From positions 1-64,000 of the forward strand of contig CAWKIF010000124.1 of assembly GCA_963849485.1 (NCBI GenBank): a stretch of DNA of 64,000 bases, read 5' to 3'. The position numbers and the translations under genes were made by a program. How positions within the stretch are numbered: the first letter of the stretch is position 1; each line of letters starts with the position of its first letter. The stretch is from CAVTWJ01 sp963849485. Its GTDB lineage: Bacteria; Oederibacteriota; Muellerivitia; Muellerivitales; Muellerivitaceae. The notes under the pieces are model-generated. The model was not told where the DNA came from, ran no database searches, and saw only the letters and a list, made by a program, of their open reading frames with translations. This document shows, piece by piece, positions 19,655 to 28,259 of the stretch.

Positions 19655-20004
19655 TCAATTCAAAGCAATTTTACGCTCAGCGGGAGAAGCAGAACAGTGA
19701 AAGCCCTGAAAACCGGGCGAATTAATTTTTCTTTAATTATTGTCGAAGGCCTCTTAACGGCATTTTTATGCCGATTGCCCCTATATTCCCGCCGTAACTG
19801 AAATCAAAGCCCGAAAAATCCACCGGGTCCTGCTATGGGGTCGAGGTGGAAAAAGAAAAAAAGATTCCTGGTCGGAGAATGATCATGCCGTTCGCGATCG
19901 ACACAAATGTTCAATCGCTCGGCCCATCGGCCACCCAAGATGTGGCGGATGAGACGGAAATGTAGAGCCGGTTTTTTTTCGCGTCTCATCCGCTTTCATG
20001 CGCC
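19655..20004. other. Intergenic region upstream of kdpD copy 1
   Basis: This stretch separates the divergent kdpD-like and porin genes. It is AT-rich near 19720-19760 and otherwise mixed. I see no supported small gene, RNA gene or terminator in it. The direct repeats and the sigma-54 promoter that follow are listed separately. Confidence 0.4.
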
Positions 20005-20146
20005 ATTAGGATTTTATTAGTTTCAAAAAAACCAATGTTAGCTTTTCGTTAAGTTTTAGTTAGGAAGGTACGGGAAAGGAAAAGACAGACTGACCATTCG
20101 TTAATTTTTTATTAACGAACGAATTTTTTTCGTTAGGGCCACGTTA
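20005..20146 (-). promoter_or_regulatory. Array of 11-bp GTTA/ATTA direct repeats (TAAC on the minus strand)
   Basis: Copies of GTTA or ATTA start at 20005 and 20016, at 20037, 20048 and 20059, at 20100 and 20111, and at 20132 and 20143. Steps are 11 bp within groups, and 21 bp between 20016 and 20037 and between 20111 and 20132. On the minus strand each reads YTAAC, the same element as in the arrays at 27.4, 28.1 and 31.2 kb. Such 11-bp direct repeats are the form bound by dimers of OmpR/PhoB-family regulators. Unlike the other arrays, no -10 box lies at the expected distance, so it may act on the sigma-54 promoter 113 bp further along or on kdpD. Confidence 0.6.
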
Positions 20147-20258
20147 GGTTTCGGGACGTTAAAAACAATTTAGTGTCATCTACACAAAAGTGCCCCGCGT
20201 GTTTCGTCCGTGAAAATAAATTTTGTTGTTAACAAAGCGTTTGTTAGGAAACGGGAAA

Positions 20259-20274
20259 TGGCACGAGGTTTGCT
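20259..20274 (+). promoter_or_regulatory. Sigma-54 promoter of the porin gene
   Basis: TGGCACGAGGTTTGCT fits the sigma-54 consensus TGGCAC-N5-TTGCW at every position, with the GG and GC elements 10 bp apart. It predicts a transcript start near 20286 and a 200-base leader before the porin start at 20487. Sigma-54 promoters need an ATP-dependent activator and are common for nitrogen genes, in line with the PII and nitrate-related genes downstream. Confidence 0.75.
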
Positions 20275-20486
20275 TTTCGTAACGCCGAAAAGGGGCCGCT
20301 GAAAATTCGGGGCCCCATCGGAGTTGAAGATGGCGGGAAATTTTAAAAATTTTTGGGACCTCGTTTCCTGGGTTTTAGGAGAGATTTCGGAAACGTTGTT
20401 CTGAAGTCGGGCCGGTCCCTGATGAATTGGAAAACCGGCAACTAATAATTTTGAAGGTCCCGGTTAACCGGGGAAAGGGGTGGGTT

Positions 20487-22112
20487 ATGAAAGCCGAAAG
20501 TTGGGTTAACATCTTGAGGAAAGGTATGGCTTTTCTGATCGTGGCTTTTTTGTTTGCCGCTACAGGAAGGGCTTTGGCAGATAGCGCAACGCCTGCCGCT
20601 ACGATGGCGGCCACGCCGGCTGCGGCGCCAGCCAGTCTGCAAGGGTTCATGAATTACGCGGACTTCACTTGGGTCAACGGTAATACGCGCGAACATGATT
20701 TCCCGCTGGATGGGAAGTTCTTTTCGCCCGAACTCCTGTTCGACACGAATTACACCTACAATTTCGCCAATCCGAAAGACAACGTAGTCGACGGTTCCAC
20801 TTGCGTGGAGCATTCCGGCCAGGTGGATGTGGAACACCTGGGCGTCGGGGGTGATTTCCATATCCCGGTCGGTGACGGCGGGGATTACGTGAGAGCCCGG
20901 CTCATGACGGAATTCGGCAATTACGCCGAGCAGATCCCGCGCGATGATGAAACGCCGGCCAGGGGCGCCTGGAATGTTATTCCGGGAGTGCAATACCTCA
21001 CGGAAGCCTACGGCGGCTACCACATCGCCATACCCGGAACGGATGGCATGAACATCGACATGGGCCAGTTCCCCTCCTACGTCGGGCTTTTCAGCTTCTA
21101 CGATTCGGAAAACTGGTGCTACCAGGCTTCGTATGTTTCCTCCAATACGCCCTGGTTCTTCACGGGAATGCGCATCCAGTTCTTTCCCAATGACACCCTT
21201 AAGATCGAGCCGTGGTTGATCAACGGATGGCAAACCTACGGATCGTTCAACAACGGGGTTTATGGGCTTCCCATGGACCTAGGCATGGAAATCCGTTGGG
21301 CGCCAAACCCGAGCTTGGTATTTATATTTAACAACTATGCGGGTGCGGACAACCCGAATTCACCCAGTTGCACCAAGTACCACACGGATGACAGCGCCGT
21401 CGTCAAATATATGGACGACCCGAAATCGGATGGTATCACTAAGATGGCCTTTTCCCTTACCTGCGACGCGGGTATGCAAACAGGTCCTATGTATGTAGGT
21501 TTTGCAAGTGGAGTTGGACCTGCTGGCACCACTAACGGCTCGGGAGGGGCACTCTCCCCAACCGGCGGAGCTTATGTCGGGGCGGGCGCTAGTGGAAACG
21601 GCATTTTTGGCACCGGCGAATACGCAGATTCTAATGGCTACGTGAACGTTGGTCCTAATGGACAGAACGGGGAAAGCTTCCTGGGTGCCATGTTCTACAA
21701 CAGGATCTGGTTCGCTCACGATACCTGGGCCTTTACTTTCGGCGGTGGTGCGATGGAAAACCAGGGCGCTTACTTGGCCCTGCTTCCGCCGATTAACGGG
21801 GATACGGGGGCTAATTATTTCGCTGATCCAGCTGCGGTCGCGGCTTTCGGGGAATACCCGGGTGAGGCCTGGACAGCATGGGATTATGACTTTGGCTTGC
21901 AGTACATGCCGGACCAGTACTTTACCGTCGACGTGGAATACACCCACCGCGCTTCCAGCCTCAATTACTTCGTCGGGCCGGGCGGGATCACTTCCACGGA
22001 TGGTTGGGGTCCCGGGGCTGCTACGGGTTCACAAACGGTCAATCAGGGTTATTCACCGAACCTCGTTCAGTCCGAGGACTTAATCATGAGCTCCATCATG
22101 GTGCACATTTAA
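20487..22112 (+). CDS. OmpL-like outer membrane beta-barrel porin
   Basis: A 541-residue outer membrane protein resembling the putative beta-barrel porin-2 (OmpL-like) family. The start at 20487 is chosen because a purine-rich GGGG stretch precedes the ATG and a good signal peptide follows (basic start, FLIVAFLFAATGRA, cleavage after ALA). The mature protein is rich in aromatic and glycine residues with alternating strands (GYHIAI, YVGLFSFYDSEN, WLINGW, WAFTFGGGAME, FTVDVEYTHR), as expected for a barrel. It would pass small solutes across the outer membrane. Proteins of this family often sit beside ammonium transporters and PII genes (family knowledge), which fits the sigma-54 promoter and the three PII genes nearby. 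A strong intrinsic terminator closes the gene, so it is monocistronic. Substrate unknown. Confidence 0.72.
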   Translation: MKAESWVNILRKGMAFLIVAFLFAATGRALADSATPAATMAATPAAAPASLQGFMNYADFTWVNGNTREHDFPLDGKFFSPELLFDTNYTYNFANPKDNVVDGSTCVEHSGQVDVEHLGVGGDFHIPVGDGGDYVRARLMTEFGNYAEQIPRDDETPARGAWNVIPGVQYLTEAYGGYHIAIPGTDGMNIDMGQFPSYVGLFSFYDSENWCYQASYVSSNTPWFFTGMRIQFFPNDTLKIEPWLINGWQTYGSFNNGVYGLPMDLGMEIRWAPNPSLVFIFNNYAGADNPNSPSCTKYHTDDSAVVKYMDDPKSDGITKMAFSLTCDAGMQTGPMYVGFASGVGPAGTTNGSGGALSPTGGAYVGAGASGNGIFGTGEYADSNGYVNVGPNGQNGESFLGAMFYNRIWFAHDTWAFTFGGGAMENQGAYLALLPPINGDTGANYFADPAAVAAFGEYPGEAWTAWDYDFGLQYMPDQYFTVDVEYTHRASSLNYFVGPGGITSTDGWGPGAATGSQTVNQGYSPNLVQSEDLIMSSIMVHI

Positions 22113-22213
22113 CCTGGACTACGGAAGGAAGATTTAGCGGGAAAAGAACATGCGGCGATGGGCCTGGTTTCAGGGACCCGGCTCAACGCCCTCCTAACCA
22201 ACTTTTGGGGAGA

Positions 22214-22244
22214 GGGACGGCCCGCCAAGCCGTCCCTTTTTTTT
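22214..22244 (+). terminator. Intrinsic terminator after the porin gene
   Basis: GGGACGGC and GCCGTCCC form a perfect 8-bp stem around a 7-base loop, followed at once by eight T residues. It ends the porin transcript and insulates the kdpE-like gene that follows. Confidence 0.92.
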
Positions 22245-22360
22245 CGGCCATTTTTTAAATCGCCGGCTCCTTAAACCGGGGGGGTGGAGTCTGTGAACTT
22301 TGATGAATTTTTAATGGGCGCAGGTTGGATAATGATCCAGTCGATAATGAGGTGAGAACG

Positions 22361-23080
22361 ATGCTAAACAAAAATGTCATTTTAATGATCGAGGACGAGC
22401 AGCCAATCCGCCGCTTCTTGAAACCCTACTTGGAAAGCCACGACTTCAAGGTTTTGGAAGCCGGCACGGGGGAAGAGGGACTCGCCATGGCTTCCTCTCA
22501 TAAGCCGGATATCATCCTGCTGGATCTGGGGTTACCCGATCTGGACGGCTTGGTGGTTCTTAAACGCATTAGGGAATGGGCTTCGATCCCCATCATCATC
22601 CTGACTGCCCGGGGCAAGGAAAAAGAAAAGGTCGAAGGTCTGGACGCGGGCGCGGATGATTACCTGGCCAAGCCTTTTGATACCGAGGAACTAATGGCCC
22701 GGGTTCGGGTGGCCTTACGGCATGTACAGCGGCTCAAACAGGGGGGAGAAGAAACAGTATTCGAAACACCCGATTTCAAGGTCGATATGGCGGCCCGGAC
22801 CGTCCATGTTCGGGGCAAGGAAGTTCATTTGACCCCCAATGAATATGATTTGTTGATATTACTGATCCGTTATGTTGGCAAGGTGGTGACCCAGAAACAA
22901 ATCCTTCAGGAAGTTTGGGGGCCCAACAGCGCGGAACAGGGCACCTCCCTGCGCTTATACATTCATCAATTGCGGCAGAAGATCGAGACCAAACCCGCCC
23001 ACCCGAAATATATCCTGACTGAACAGGGCGTAGGTTACCGTTTGAAATATGAGGAACCATCCACTTCGCCGATCAAATAA
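22361..23080 (+). CDS. kdpE: KdpE-like OmpR-family response regulator, copy 2
   Basis: A 239-residue response regulator closely related to the copy at 16136-16831: same opening IEDEQPIRRFLKP, phospho-acceptor Asp in LLDLGLPDLDG, Lys in AKPFDTEEL, and a winged-helix output domain ending EQGVGYRLKYEE. The ATG at 22361 is preceded by GAGGTG at a proper distance, so the longer reading frame upstream is not used. It lies 111 bp before its kinase gene, in the order regulator then kinase, opposite to copy 1. It follows a terminator and therefore has its own promoter. As an OmpR-family protein it is one of two regulators in the window that could bind the 11-bp TAAC direct repeats (inference). Confidence 0.86.
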   Translation: MLNKNVILMIEDEQPIRRFLKPYLESHDFKVLEAGTGEEGLAMASSHKPDIILLDLGLPDLDGLVVLKRIREWASIPIIILTARGKEKEKVEGLDAGADDYLAKPFDTEELMARVRVALRHVQRLKQGGEETVFETPDFKVDMAARTVHVRGKEVHLTPNEYDLLILLIRYVGKVVTQKQILQEVWGPNSAEQGTSLRLYIHQLRQKIETKPAHPKYILTEQGVGYRLKYEEPSTSPIK

Positions 23081-23191
23081 GAATTGTTTGTAACTGTCCA
23101 GCACAGCTTAAAAAAATCCTAAACTCAGGGCTCGTTTTCTTTTTCTTTGTGGCTTCGTGTTGGCTGTGGGTTTGCCTTGGAGGCGGTTTCC

Positions 23192-25912
23192 ATGACTGAT
23201 CAACGACCTGATCCCGACGTCCTCTTAAGGCGTTACCACGATGAGGTGGAAGGAAAAGACCGGGGAAAACTCCGGATATTCTTCGGATACGCTCCGGGAG
23301 TCGGCAAGACCCACGCCATGCTCCAGGCCGCGCACGCGAAGAAGGCCCAAGGAATGGATGTGGTTGTAGGGGTCGTGGAAACCCATGGCCATCCTGAAAT
23401 GGCGGCCCTTCTCGAGGGGTTAGAGATCATCCCTCCCTTTGAAATTCATCAAGATAACAATACCTGGAAAGAACTCGACCTGGATGGGGCCCTCAACCGA
23501 AAGCCTAAGCTATTATTGGTCGATGATTTGGCCACCATCAACGCGAAGGGGTCCCGCCATCTCAAACGGTGGCAGGATATCCAGGAGCTTCTCCTCAGCG
23601 GAATCAACGTCTATACCACCCTCAACGTTCAGCACCTCGAAAGCCTGAACGACATCATCAACCGGATCACCGGAACCATCGTTTGGGAAACCCTGCCGGA
23701 CTCGGTCTTGGAAAAAGCCGACGAGTTGGAACTGGTCGATCTTCCACCCGACGACCTGATCGATAGGCTCGCGGAAGGACAGGTGGACGTTTCGGCCCAA
23801 GACCCCCGGGCCATGCAAAATTTCTTTCAAAAAGCCAACCTGCTGGCCCTGCGGGAGATGACCTTTCGCATGGTCGCGGACCGCTTGAACGACCAGGTCC
23901 AGGTGTTGCGAAGGGACCAGGCTGCCATCCCGAACTGGGAAACCCAGGACCACCTGCTGGTCTGCGTGGGTCCCACCCTATCCTCGGCGAACCTGGTGCG
24001 GGCCGCCCACCGAATGGCCAAGGCGCTCCGGGTCGACTGGATCGCCGTTTACGTGGAAACCCCGGCCCAGGCCCGGCAGGAGGAAGCCGAATCCCGGGCC
24101 ATATTGAACCTTCGCCTCGCCGAGCAATTGGGGGGGGAGGCGGTATTGTTGAGCGGGGTGGATTTCGCGGAAGAAGTCATCGCCTTCGCGAAGGCCCGTA
24201 AAGTTTCCAAGATACTGGTCGGACAGCCGAGGGAAAGGCCCTGGTGGAAGTTCCTCAGCCGGTCCCCCGTGGACCAGCTTTTGCGGAAAGGCCCGGATAT
24301 CGACATCTACGTCACCAAATGGGAGACACCCTTCACACCCCGCCCGCGGGGCCGGGGGAAAATCTTAAAAATTAACTGGTTGGGCTACGGTTTGGCCGCC
24401 GTTTGCACGGCCGCTTGTACCGGGCTGGCCTGGCTGGTTTTTCCCCCGGAACTTAAAACCAACCTGGACCTGCCCAACGACACCATGGTTTTTCTCCTGG
24501 GCAGCCTGGCGTTCGCCGCCCTCCAGGAAATCGGCCCTTCGATATTTTTTTCCCTCCTGAGTGTGCTGTGCCTCGACTTCTTCTTCACGCCCCCACTCTT
24601 CGAGTTCGACGTATCCGACAACCGTTACATATTGGTTTTTTTCGTCATGCTCTTCGTCTCCCTTTCCATCAACGGCCTGATGCTGAGGGTGAGGAGCCAG
24701 GCCCGCCTTTCCCGTATCCAGGAACGGCGCACAACCGCCCTTTACGGCCTTTCCCGCGACTTGGCCTCCAACCGGGGGACGGACGAACTGCTCATGATCG
24801 CCATCAAGCACATCTCCGATTTTTTCGAGAGCTCCGTGGTGGCCCTCCTGCCCGACGAAAAGGGGGGCCTGAAGGCGCGGGGCGGGGACCTGGCCGACTT
24901 CAACTTTTCCTCCAAGGAAATGGCCACCGCGCACTGGACCTTCGACCTGGGCCAGATGTCCGGCCGGGGCACGGAAACCCTGCCGAACGCCGAGGCTCTT
25001 TACCTGCCCCTCTTGGCGACGGGCGCGCCGGTGGGCGTTCTGGCCGTCAAACCCCGTTTCACGGAGAAGCCTTTTATCCCCGAGCAATTGCATCTTTTGG
25101 AAGCCTTCGCCCACCAGACCGCCCTGGCCGTGGCCGGAGATGAGCTGGCGGAAAAACAAAAGCAAACCCAGGTCGAGATGGAAACGGAAAAGCTCCGAAG
25201 TTCGCTCCTCAGTTCCGTTTCCCACGACCTGCGGACCCCCTTGGCCACGATCAAGGGTTCCATCGGGGGACTTTTGGAAGCCGGTGAACAACTGGGGGCG
25301 GCGACCCGGCGGGATTTCCTCGAGAACATCCACGATGAGACGGACCGGCTGGAGCGGCTGGTCAACAACTTGCTGGAAATGACCAAGCTGGAGTCGGGCG
25401 CCATCCAGGCGGTCAAGGTCGCCAATTACCCCGAGGAGGTCATCGGGTCGGCCATTTCTCGAGTCGAAAAGAGACTCGGGAACCGGACCCTCAATACCCG
25501 GATCCCTCCGGATTTGCCGACCGTCCCCATGGACGGCCTTTTGATCGAGCAGGTTCTGGTGAATCTTTTGGATAACGCCTTGAAGTACACACAGCCCGAG
25601 GCCGCCATCGAAATCTCCACTTGGGCCTGGAAAAACCAATGGTTCGTCCGGGTCTCCGATTCGGGCCCCGGGGTGAAGGAAGAGAACCTGCCGAAGCTGT
25701 TCGACAAGTTTTACCGGGGAGACCAGGCGGGAAAGAAAACCGGAGCCGGTTTAGGGTTGGCCATTTGCAAGGGAATCATCGATATTCATGGCGGGGATTT
25801 AAGGGCGGAGAACCGGCCCGAGGGGGGGATGTTTTTTGAATTCTTTTTACCCCTCGAAGCCACCGGCCAAGAAGCTTTAGAAAAAATGAAGGATGATCAC
25901 CATGGAATTTAA
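23192..25912 (+). CDS. kdpD: KdpD-like sensor histidine kinase, copy 2
   Basis: A 906-residue paralogue of the kinase at 16928-19654 with the same domain order: Walker A in GYAPGVGKT (about 35-43), a divergent second motif (DDLATIN instead of DELAHTN), stress-protein-like domain, membrane block (about 400-500), GAF-like domain, HisKA with SHDLRTP (His678) and HATPase with LDNALKYTQP and GAGLGLAICKG. The start at 23192 has GGAGG eight bases upstream; the preceding 45 bases carry part of a dispersed repeat (GGCTTCGTGTTGG) and are unlikely to be coding. It acts with the KdpE-like regulator just upstream. Loss of the His in DELAHTN hints that its input differs from copy 1. No potassium pump gene is linked. 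Confidence 0.87.
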   Translation: MTDQRPDPDVLLRRYHDEVEGKDRGKLRIFFGYAPGVGKTHAMLQAAHAKKAQGMDVVVGVVETHGHPEMAALLEGLEIIPPFEIHQDNNTWKELDLDGALNRKPKLLLVDDLATINAKGSRHLKRWQDIQELLLSGINVYTTLNVQHLESLNDIINRITGTIVWETLPDSVLEKADELELVDLPPDDLIDRLAEGQVDVSAQDPRAMQNFFQKANLLALREMTFRMVADRLNDQVQVLRRDQAAIPNWETQDHLLVCVGPTLSSANLVRAAHRMAKALRVDWIAVYVETPAQARQEEAESRAILNLRLAEQLGGEAVLLSGVDFAEEVIAFAKARKVSKILVGQPRERPWWKFLSRSPVDQLLRKGPDIDIYVTKWETPFTPRPRGRGKILKINWLGYGLAAVCTAACTGLAWLVFPPELKTNLDLPNDTMVFLLGSLAFAALQEIGPSIFFSLLSVLCLDFFFTPPLFEFDVSDNRYILVFFVMLFVSLSINGLMLRVRSQARLSRIQERRTTALYGLSRDLASNRGTDELLMIAIKHISDFFESSVVALLPDEKGGLKARGGDLADFNFSSKEMATAHWTFDLGQMSGRGTETLPNAEALYLPLLATGAPVGVLAVKPRFTEKPFIPEQLHLLEAFAHQTALAVAGDELAEKQKQTQVEMETEKLRSSLLSSVSHDLRTPLATIKGSIGGLLEAGEQLGAATRRDFLENIHDETDRLERLVNNLLEMTKLESGAIQAVKVANYPEEVIGSAISRVEKRLGNRTLNTRIPPDLPTVPMDGLLIEQVLVNLLDNALKYTQPEAAIEISTWAWKNQWFVRVSDSGPGVKEENLPKLFDKFYRGDQAGKKTGAGLGLAICKGIIDIHGGDLRAENRPEGGMFFEFFLPLEATGQEALEKMKDDHHGI

Positions 25913-26054
25913 TATTAAGTATCTGTTCAGACCCGGCAAAACCAACGGCCAACGCAAAGCACATTGGGACCCCACCCAATGTGCAGGGACAAAGACGCCA
26001 AGAAAGACATGTTTTTATGAAAAAATAAAACCAGAAACAATACTTTTGACATTA

Positions 26055-27293
26055 ATGAGTAATCAAAAATCTTTGGTTCACTTTGCGTCTTTGCGTCCTA
26101 GCGTTGGATGTTTTTTTTTGGTTGTCCTTTTATTGGGCGTCCTTCAATCCGCGCTCGCCCAGGACATCTCGAACATCCGGGTTCACTTGGATGCCGGACA
26201 AAAACAAGTAGTTATTTCCTATGACTTAACCGGCACAGGGCCGCTTGCGGGAGATTTGATCCTTCAAATGTCGAATGACCAGGGCAAGACCTGGTCGGTG
26301 GCACCCCGGTCTGGGTCTGTCAGTGGGGATGTGGGAAAAGAAGTCCAATCCGGCCTCGGCAAAAAAATTGTTTGGCAGGCGGGGGAAGATTTCTACGGGT
26401 TAGTTCCGGATGATTTCATGGCCCGCTTATCCGTGGAGAAACTGGTTTCCTCGGCCTCTTCAGGGCAGTCTGCCCCGGAAGCCCAACCAACCATAAGCCC
26501 GGTAGAACAGGACCAGGAAAACAAAGCCGAAATGGAAGCTATTAAGTCTTTGCCCCAAACAATTTCCGGCAAGGATGCCGCCATTCGAATATTGATCCCC
26601 ACGGGATATTTCATGATGGGATCTCCCGCCGGGAAGGGAGAGAAGAATGAGTACCCCCAACACCGGGTTTGGATCAGCTCCTTTTATATGGATCAAAAGC
26701 TCGTAACCTTTGACCAGTACGATAAGTTCTGTGACGCTACCAAACGGGAAAAACCAATTGACGGATTTATTCAATATAAACAACAACCCCACTGGGGAAG
26801 GGGACAAAGGCCGGTTCTCAGCATTACTTGGAAAGAAGCTGACGCTTACTGCAAGTGGGCCGGGGGCCGATTGCCCACGGAAGCCGAATGGGAAAAGGCG
26901 GCGCGAGGGGGATCGGATACCGCTTACTTTTGGGGGAATGACGCGGGCAAGGCGGAGGATTACGCCTGTTTTGGGGATAATTCCAGCTCCAGGACTTTTC
27001 CTGTGGGTCAATTCAAACCCAATGGTTATGGGCTTTACGACATCGTAGGCGAGTTGTGGGAATGGGTATCGGATTGGTATGAACCGCAATATTATTCCGA
27101 AAGCCCGGAGCGGAATCCCACCGGTCCGGACACCGGGAAACTCAAGGTTTTGCGCGGGGGGTCTTTCGCCAACGGTTCAGATTGTCTCACCGTGACCCGC
27201 CGGAACGGCTGGGACCTTGAAAAACAGGACGGTTTCGTGGAATTTGTCGGTCATGTTTACGAGCACGGCTGTCGTTGCGTCCAAACACCTTAG
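26055..27293 (+). CDS. Secreted SUMF1/FGE-fold protein
   Basis: A 412-residue exported protein. The chosen start gives a signal peptide (CFFLVVLLLGVLQSALA). Residues about 38-140 form a beta-rich domain (ISNIRVHLDAGQKQVVISYDL) common before SUMF1 domains, then a formylglycine-generating-enzyme fold: GYFMMGSP, EYPQHRVWISSFYMDQ, WKEADAYCKWAGGRLPTEAEWEKAARGG, NGYGLYDIVGELWEWVSDWY, LRGGSF. The segment GGSFANGSDC lacks the first of the two catalytic cysteines of true sulfatase-activating enzymes, and no sulfatase is in the window, so another role is likely. The coding start overlaps one arm of a dispersed repeat (26080-26106). A longer frame begins at 25893 but runs through repeat sequence and is not favoured. 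Confidence 0.78.
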   Translation: MSNQKSLVHFASLRPSVGCFFLVVLLLGVLQSALAQDISNIRVHLDAGQKQVVISYDLTGTGPLAGDLILQMSNDQGKTWSVAPRSGSVSGDVGKEVQSGLGKKIVWQAGEDFYGLVPDDFMARLSVEKLVSSASSGQSAPEAQPTISPVEQDQENKAEMEAIKSLPQTISGKDAAIRILIPTGYFMMGSPAGKGEKNEYPQHRVWISSFYMDQKLVTFDQYDKFCDATKREKPIDGFIQYKQQPHWGRGQRPVLSITWKEADAYCKWAGGRLPTEAEWEKAARGGSDTAYFWGNDAGKAEDYACFGDNSSSRTFPVGQFKPNGYGLYDIVGELWEWVSDWYEPQYYSESPERNPTGPDTGKLKVLRGGSFANGSDCLTVTRRNGWDLEKQDGFVEFVGHVYEHGCRCVQTP

Positions 27294-27312
27294 AACCAAA
27301 AAAAGGGTTTTT

Positions 27313-27402
27313 ACCGCCTAGACGGCAAGGACGCCAAGATTTTAAGAAGTTATAAAAAAATATTCGTTTTTCCTTTCTTGGAGAACTTGGCGTCTTGGCG
27401 GC
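27313..27402. repeat. Imperfect inverted repeat of the CCGCC-AAGACGC family
   Basis: The left arm near 27313-27339 (ACCGCCTAGACGGC, GGACGCCAAG) and the right arm near 27386-27402 (CTTGGCGTCTTGGCGG) are inverted copies around an AT-rich loop. It is a degenerate relative of the perfect element at 34554-34661. It carries no gene and lies just upstream of the TAAC array. Confidence 0.65.
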
Positions 27403-27429
27403 GAACATTGAATTTGGTTAGTTGTTTTC

Positions 27430-27525
27430 TAACAACGTCTTAACGCTCTCTCCGAGTTTTTTAACAATCCGCTAACGATCTGAGTATCCCTCCTAACAAC
27501 GGCTTAACCTTCCAAAAAATATAAT
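27430..27525 (+). promoter_or_regulatory. TAAC direct-repeat array with -10 box, promoter of the nitrate reductase associated gene
   Basis: TAAC starts at 27430, 27441, 27462, 27473, 27494 and 27505: three pairs of 11-bp direct repeats, each pair exactly 32 bp from the next. The consensus is YTAAC followed mostly by A or G. A perfect TATAAT lies at 27520-27525, 15 bp after the start of the last repeat, so the last pair replaces a -35 box. This is the layout of Pho-box promoters activated by OmpR/PhoB-family regulators (family knowledge). The gene starts 48 bp later. Confidence 0.8.
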
Positions 27526-27573
27526 TCTTCCCAAAGATATGCAGTGCTGGTGTCTGCCGTTTAGGGGGAGCTT

Positions 27574-28146
27574 ATGTTTCGAAAACTGAAATTCGAACAG
27601 GAACTTTACGACTCCCTGAACCATATTCCTCTCTCAACCCAATACAAGATGGATCTTCTCGGCGTTAAATTCCGCCGGGAAAGCTGGGTAAAACTCTCCT
27701 TGGAAGCCCGTCAGCTCTTTTGCCATATGTCGATTCGTACCGATGAGGATAAAGAAAGCTATCGCCGGCACTTGGTCTATTTATTGAAGCGCCTGAGAAG
27801 GCAGGTGACAGTGCTGGAACCCCTGCAAATCAACAAAGAAAAGTCAGAGTGGGCGAATGTCACGAGTATTCCCCTGAGGGTTTACCAGATGGTGGTGAGT
27901 TTGGGATTCACCCTTTTTCACGGGGACTGGCTCCATCTGGATGAATTTCATAAGTATGTCTTAGTCAAGTTGTCCCGGGGAAACCATGATGGGAATTATT
28001 TAAAAATGGCATTGGAAGAACTCCTCTCGGCCCCCGCGAAAATTTCCGCTTGGAAAATGGAAGAAGAAAGAGAAGCCCTTCCCGAGCCTGTGCCGATTAC
28101 CGTGAATAGCGGGTATTCAGAAGAGGCCGTTCTAACGGCTTCTTAA
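27574..28146 (+). CDS. Nitrate reductase associated protein (NarM-like)
   Basis: A 190-residue cytoplasmic protein that matches the nitrate reductase associated family (NarM in cyanobacteria, needed there for assimilatory nitrate reductase activity). Recognisable blocks are FEQELYDSLNHIPLSTQYKMDLLGVKF at the start, the SYRRHLVYLL segment, and the C-terminal GDWLHLDEFHKYVLVKLSRGNHDGNY block followed by ALEELL. GGGGGAG stands before the ATG. Its promoter is the TAAC array at 27430-27525. The last 14 bases, including the stop codon, form the first pair of the next TAAC array. No nitrate reductase gene is in the window. Assignment rests on remembered family motifs; a search would settle it. Confidence 0.72.
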   Translation: MFRKLKFEQELYDSLNHIPLSTQYKMDLLGVKFRRESWVKLSLEARQLFCHMSIRTDEDKESYRRHLVYLLKRLRRQVTVLEPLQINKEKSEWANVTSIPLRVYQMVVSLGFTLFHGDWLHLDEFHKYVLVKLSRGNHDGNYLKMALEELLSAPAKISAWKMEEEREALPEPVPITVNSGYSEEAVLTAS

Positions 28147-28229
28147 CAGAAGGTCCCGTTCTTATAACGGCAACATAACGGCCCGGTAGCCCCTCCTAAC
28201 AGCAAGCTAATCCCCCCTCGACGTATATT
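28133..28229 (+). promoter_or_regulatory. Second TAAC direct-repeat array with -10 box
   Basis: TAAC starts at 28133, 28144, 28165, 28176 and 28197, and TAAT at 28208, giving three pairs with 11-bp steps inside and 21-bp steps between pairs, the same geometry as the array at 27430. The stop codon of the upstream gene is the TAA of the second box. TATATT at 28224-28229 lies 16 bp after the start of the last repeat and can serve as -10. It drives the 31-residue ORF and probably the secreted protein gene after it. Confidence 0.78.
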
Positions 28230-28259
28230 TCTATTGAAGCACAAACGAGGAGGAACCCT

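Noticed and set aside
26055..27293. Calling the SUMF1-fold protein a sulfatase-modifying enzyme.
   Set aside because: One of the two catalytic cysteines is missing and no sulfatase is present in the window.
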